Below, in pieces: positions 12,882 through 13,069 of a DNA stretch of 13,069 bases. The stretch is from positions 1 to 13,069 of the forward strand of contig JAEWDX010000133.1 of NCBI GenBank assembly GCA_023389895.1. The letters run 5' to 3'. How positions within the stretch are numbered: the first letter of the stretch is position 1; each line of letters begins with the position of its first letter. The notes under the pieces were generated by a model. The model saw nothing but the letters and a program-made list of their open reading frames with translations. It was not told the origin of the DNA and made no database searches. Both the position numbers and the translations under genes were made by a program. Source of the DNA: Bacillota bacterium (GTDB lineage Bacteria > Bacillota > Bacilli > Bacillales > Cytobacillaceae).

Positions 12882-13069
12882 CCAAATCTTCTCCTTCATA
12901 GCCAATCATAGAAGTCTTCACAGTGCCTTATCGATTCTATTTTCTTATACACGATCTCACGGACCCAACATACTAAACTGATTCAAATAAGGATGTGAAG
13001 TTGGTCGGTTTATAATACGGACTCTATATTGGTCCTAGGGGCTGTTCGACCTTACTTCACTTCTACTAT
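12882..13069 (-). mobile_element. Left-end region of the truncated IS110 element (possible bridge RNA locus)
   Basis: This non-coding stretch lies immediately upstream of the IS110 recombinase start. In IS110-group elements the corresponding left end carries the promoter and the structured bridge RNA that pairs with target and donor DNA. No coding sequence is seen here. The exact element end and the RNA loops cannot be set by eye, and the window ends within or near it. The assignment rests on position only. Confidence 0.45.

Overview
The window looks like a low-GC endospore-forming Bacillaceae chromosome. A TrmA/RlmD-type RNA methyltransferase (YfjO-like) and an AlkA-like DNA glycosylase (YfjP-like) are adjacent, and the spore-cortex deacetylase pdaA lies nearby, as in the yfj region of Bacillus subtilis. 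Ribosome binding sites are GGAGG-rich and one start is TTG. Every intact gene is read from the minus strand; the only plus-strand coding trace is a decayed transposase.

Region 1 (1-3854) is accessory DNA. It holds the 5' part of a small unknown gene, a wrecked C5-cytosine DNA methyltransferase that has lost its catalytic core, and a long AT-rich gene for an RloC/PrrC-like coiled-coil ATPase. That ATPase has a CxxC hook-like motif at the middle of its coiled coil and a HEPN-like R-x6-H motif near the C-terminus. It is best read as a candidate anti-phage nuclease next to a dead methyltransferase.

Region 2 (3855-8940) is backbone: yfjO-like and yfjP as one unit, an intergenic gap with a 21-bp tandem repeat array, an MFS transporter, and pdaA. 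The most informative signal in the window is the transporter leader (7884-8111). It has a sigma-A-like promoter, a hairpin whose CTGTGA loop and flanking GAGAAGG match the PyrR-binding consensus, a possible antiterminator pairing, and a terminator just before the ribosome binding site. This predicts pyrimidine-controlled attenuation and suggests the transporter carries a pyrimidine or pyrimidine precursor.

Region 3 (8941-13069) is a mobile-element graveyard. It contains the domain V/VI end of a group II intron, a frameshifted IS1182-type transposase tail, a frameshifted signal-peptide-like remnant, an internally deleted IS1380-type transposase, and the first 58 codons of an IS110-type recombinase with its upstream left end. 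Among these sits an apparently intact ECF sigma factor with its DUF4179-type anti-sigma factor, separated by 2 nt.

No tRNA, rRNA or CRISPR array was seen. Family assignments are from motif recognition by eye; no database search was run.
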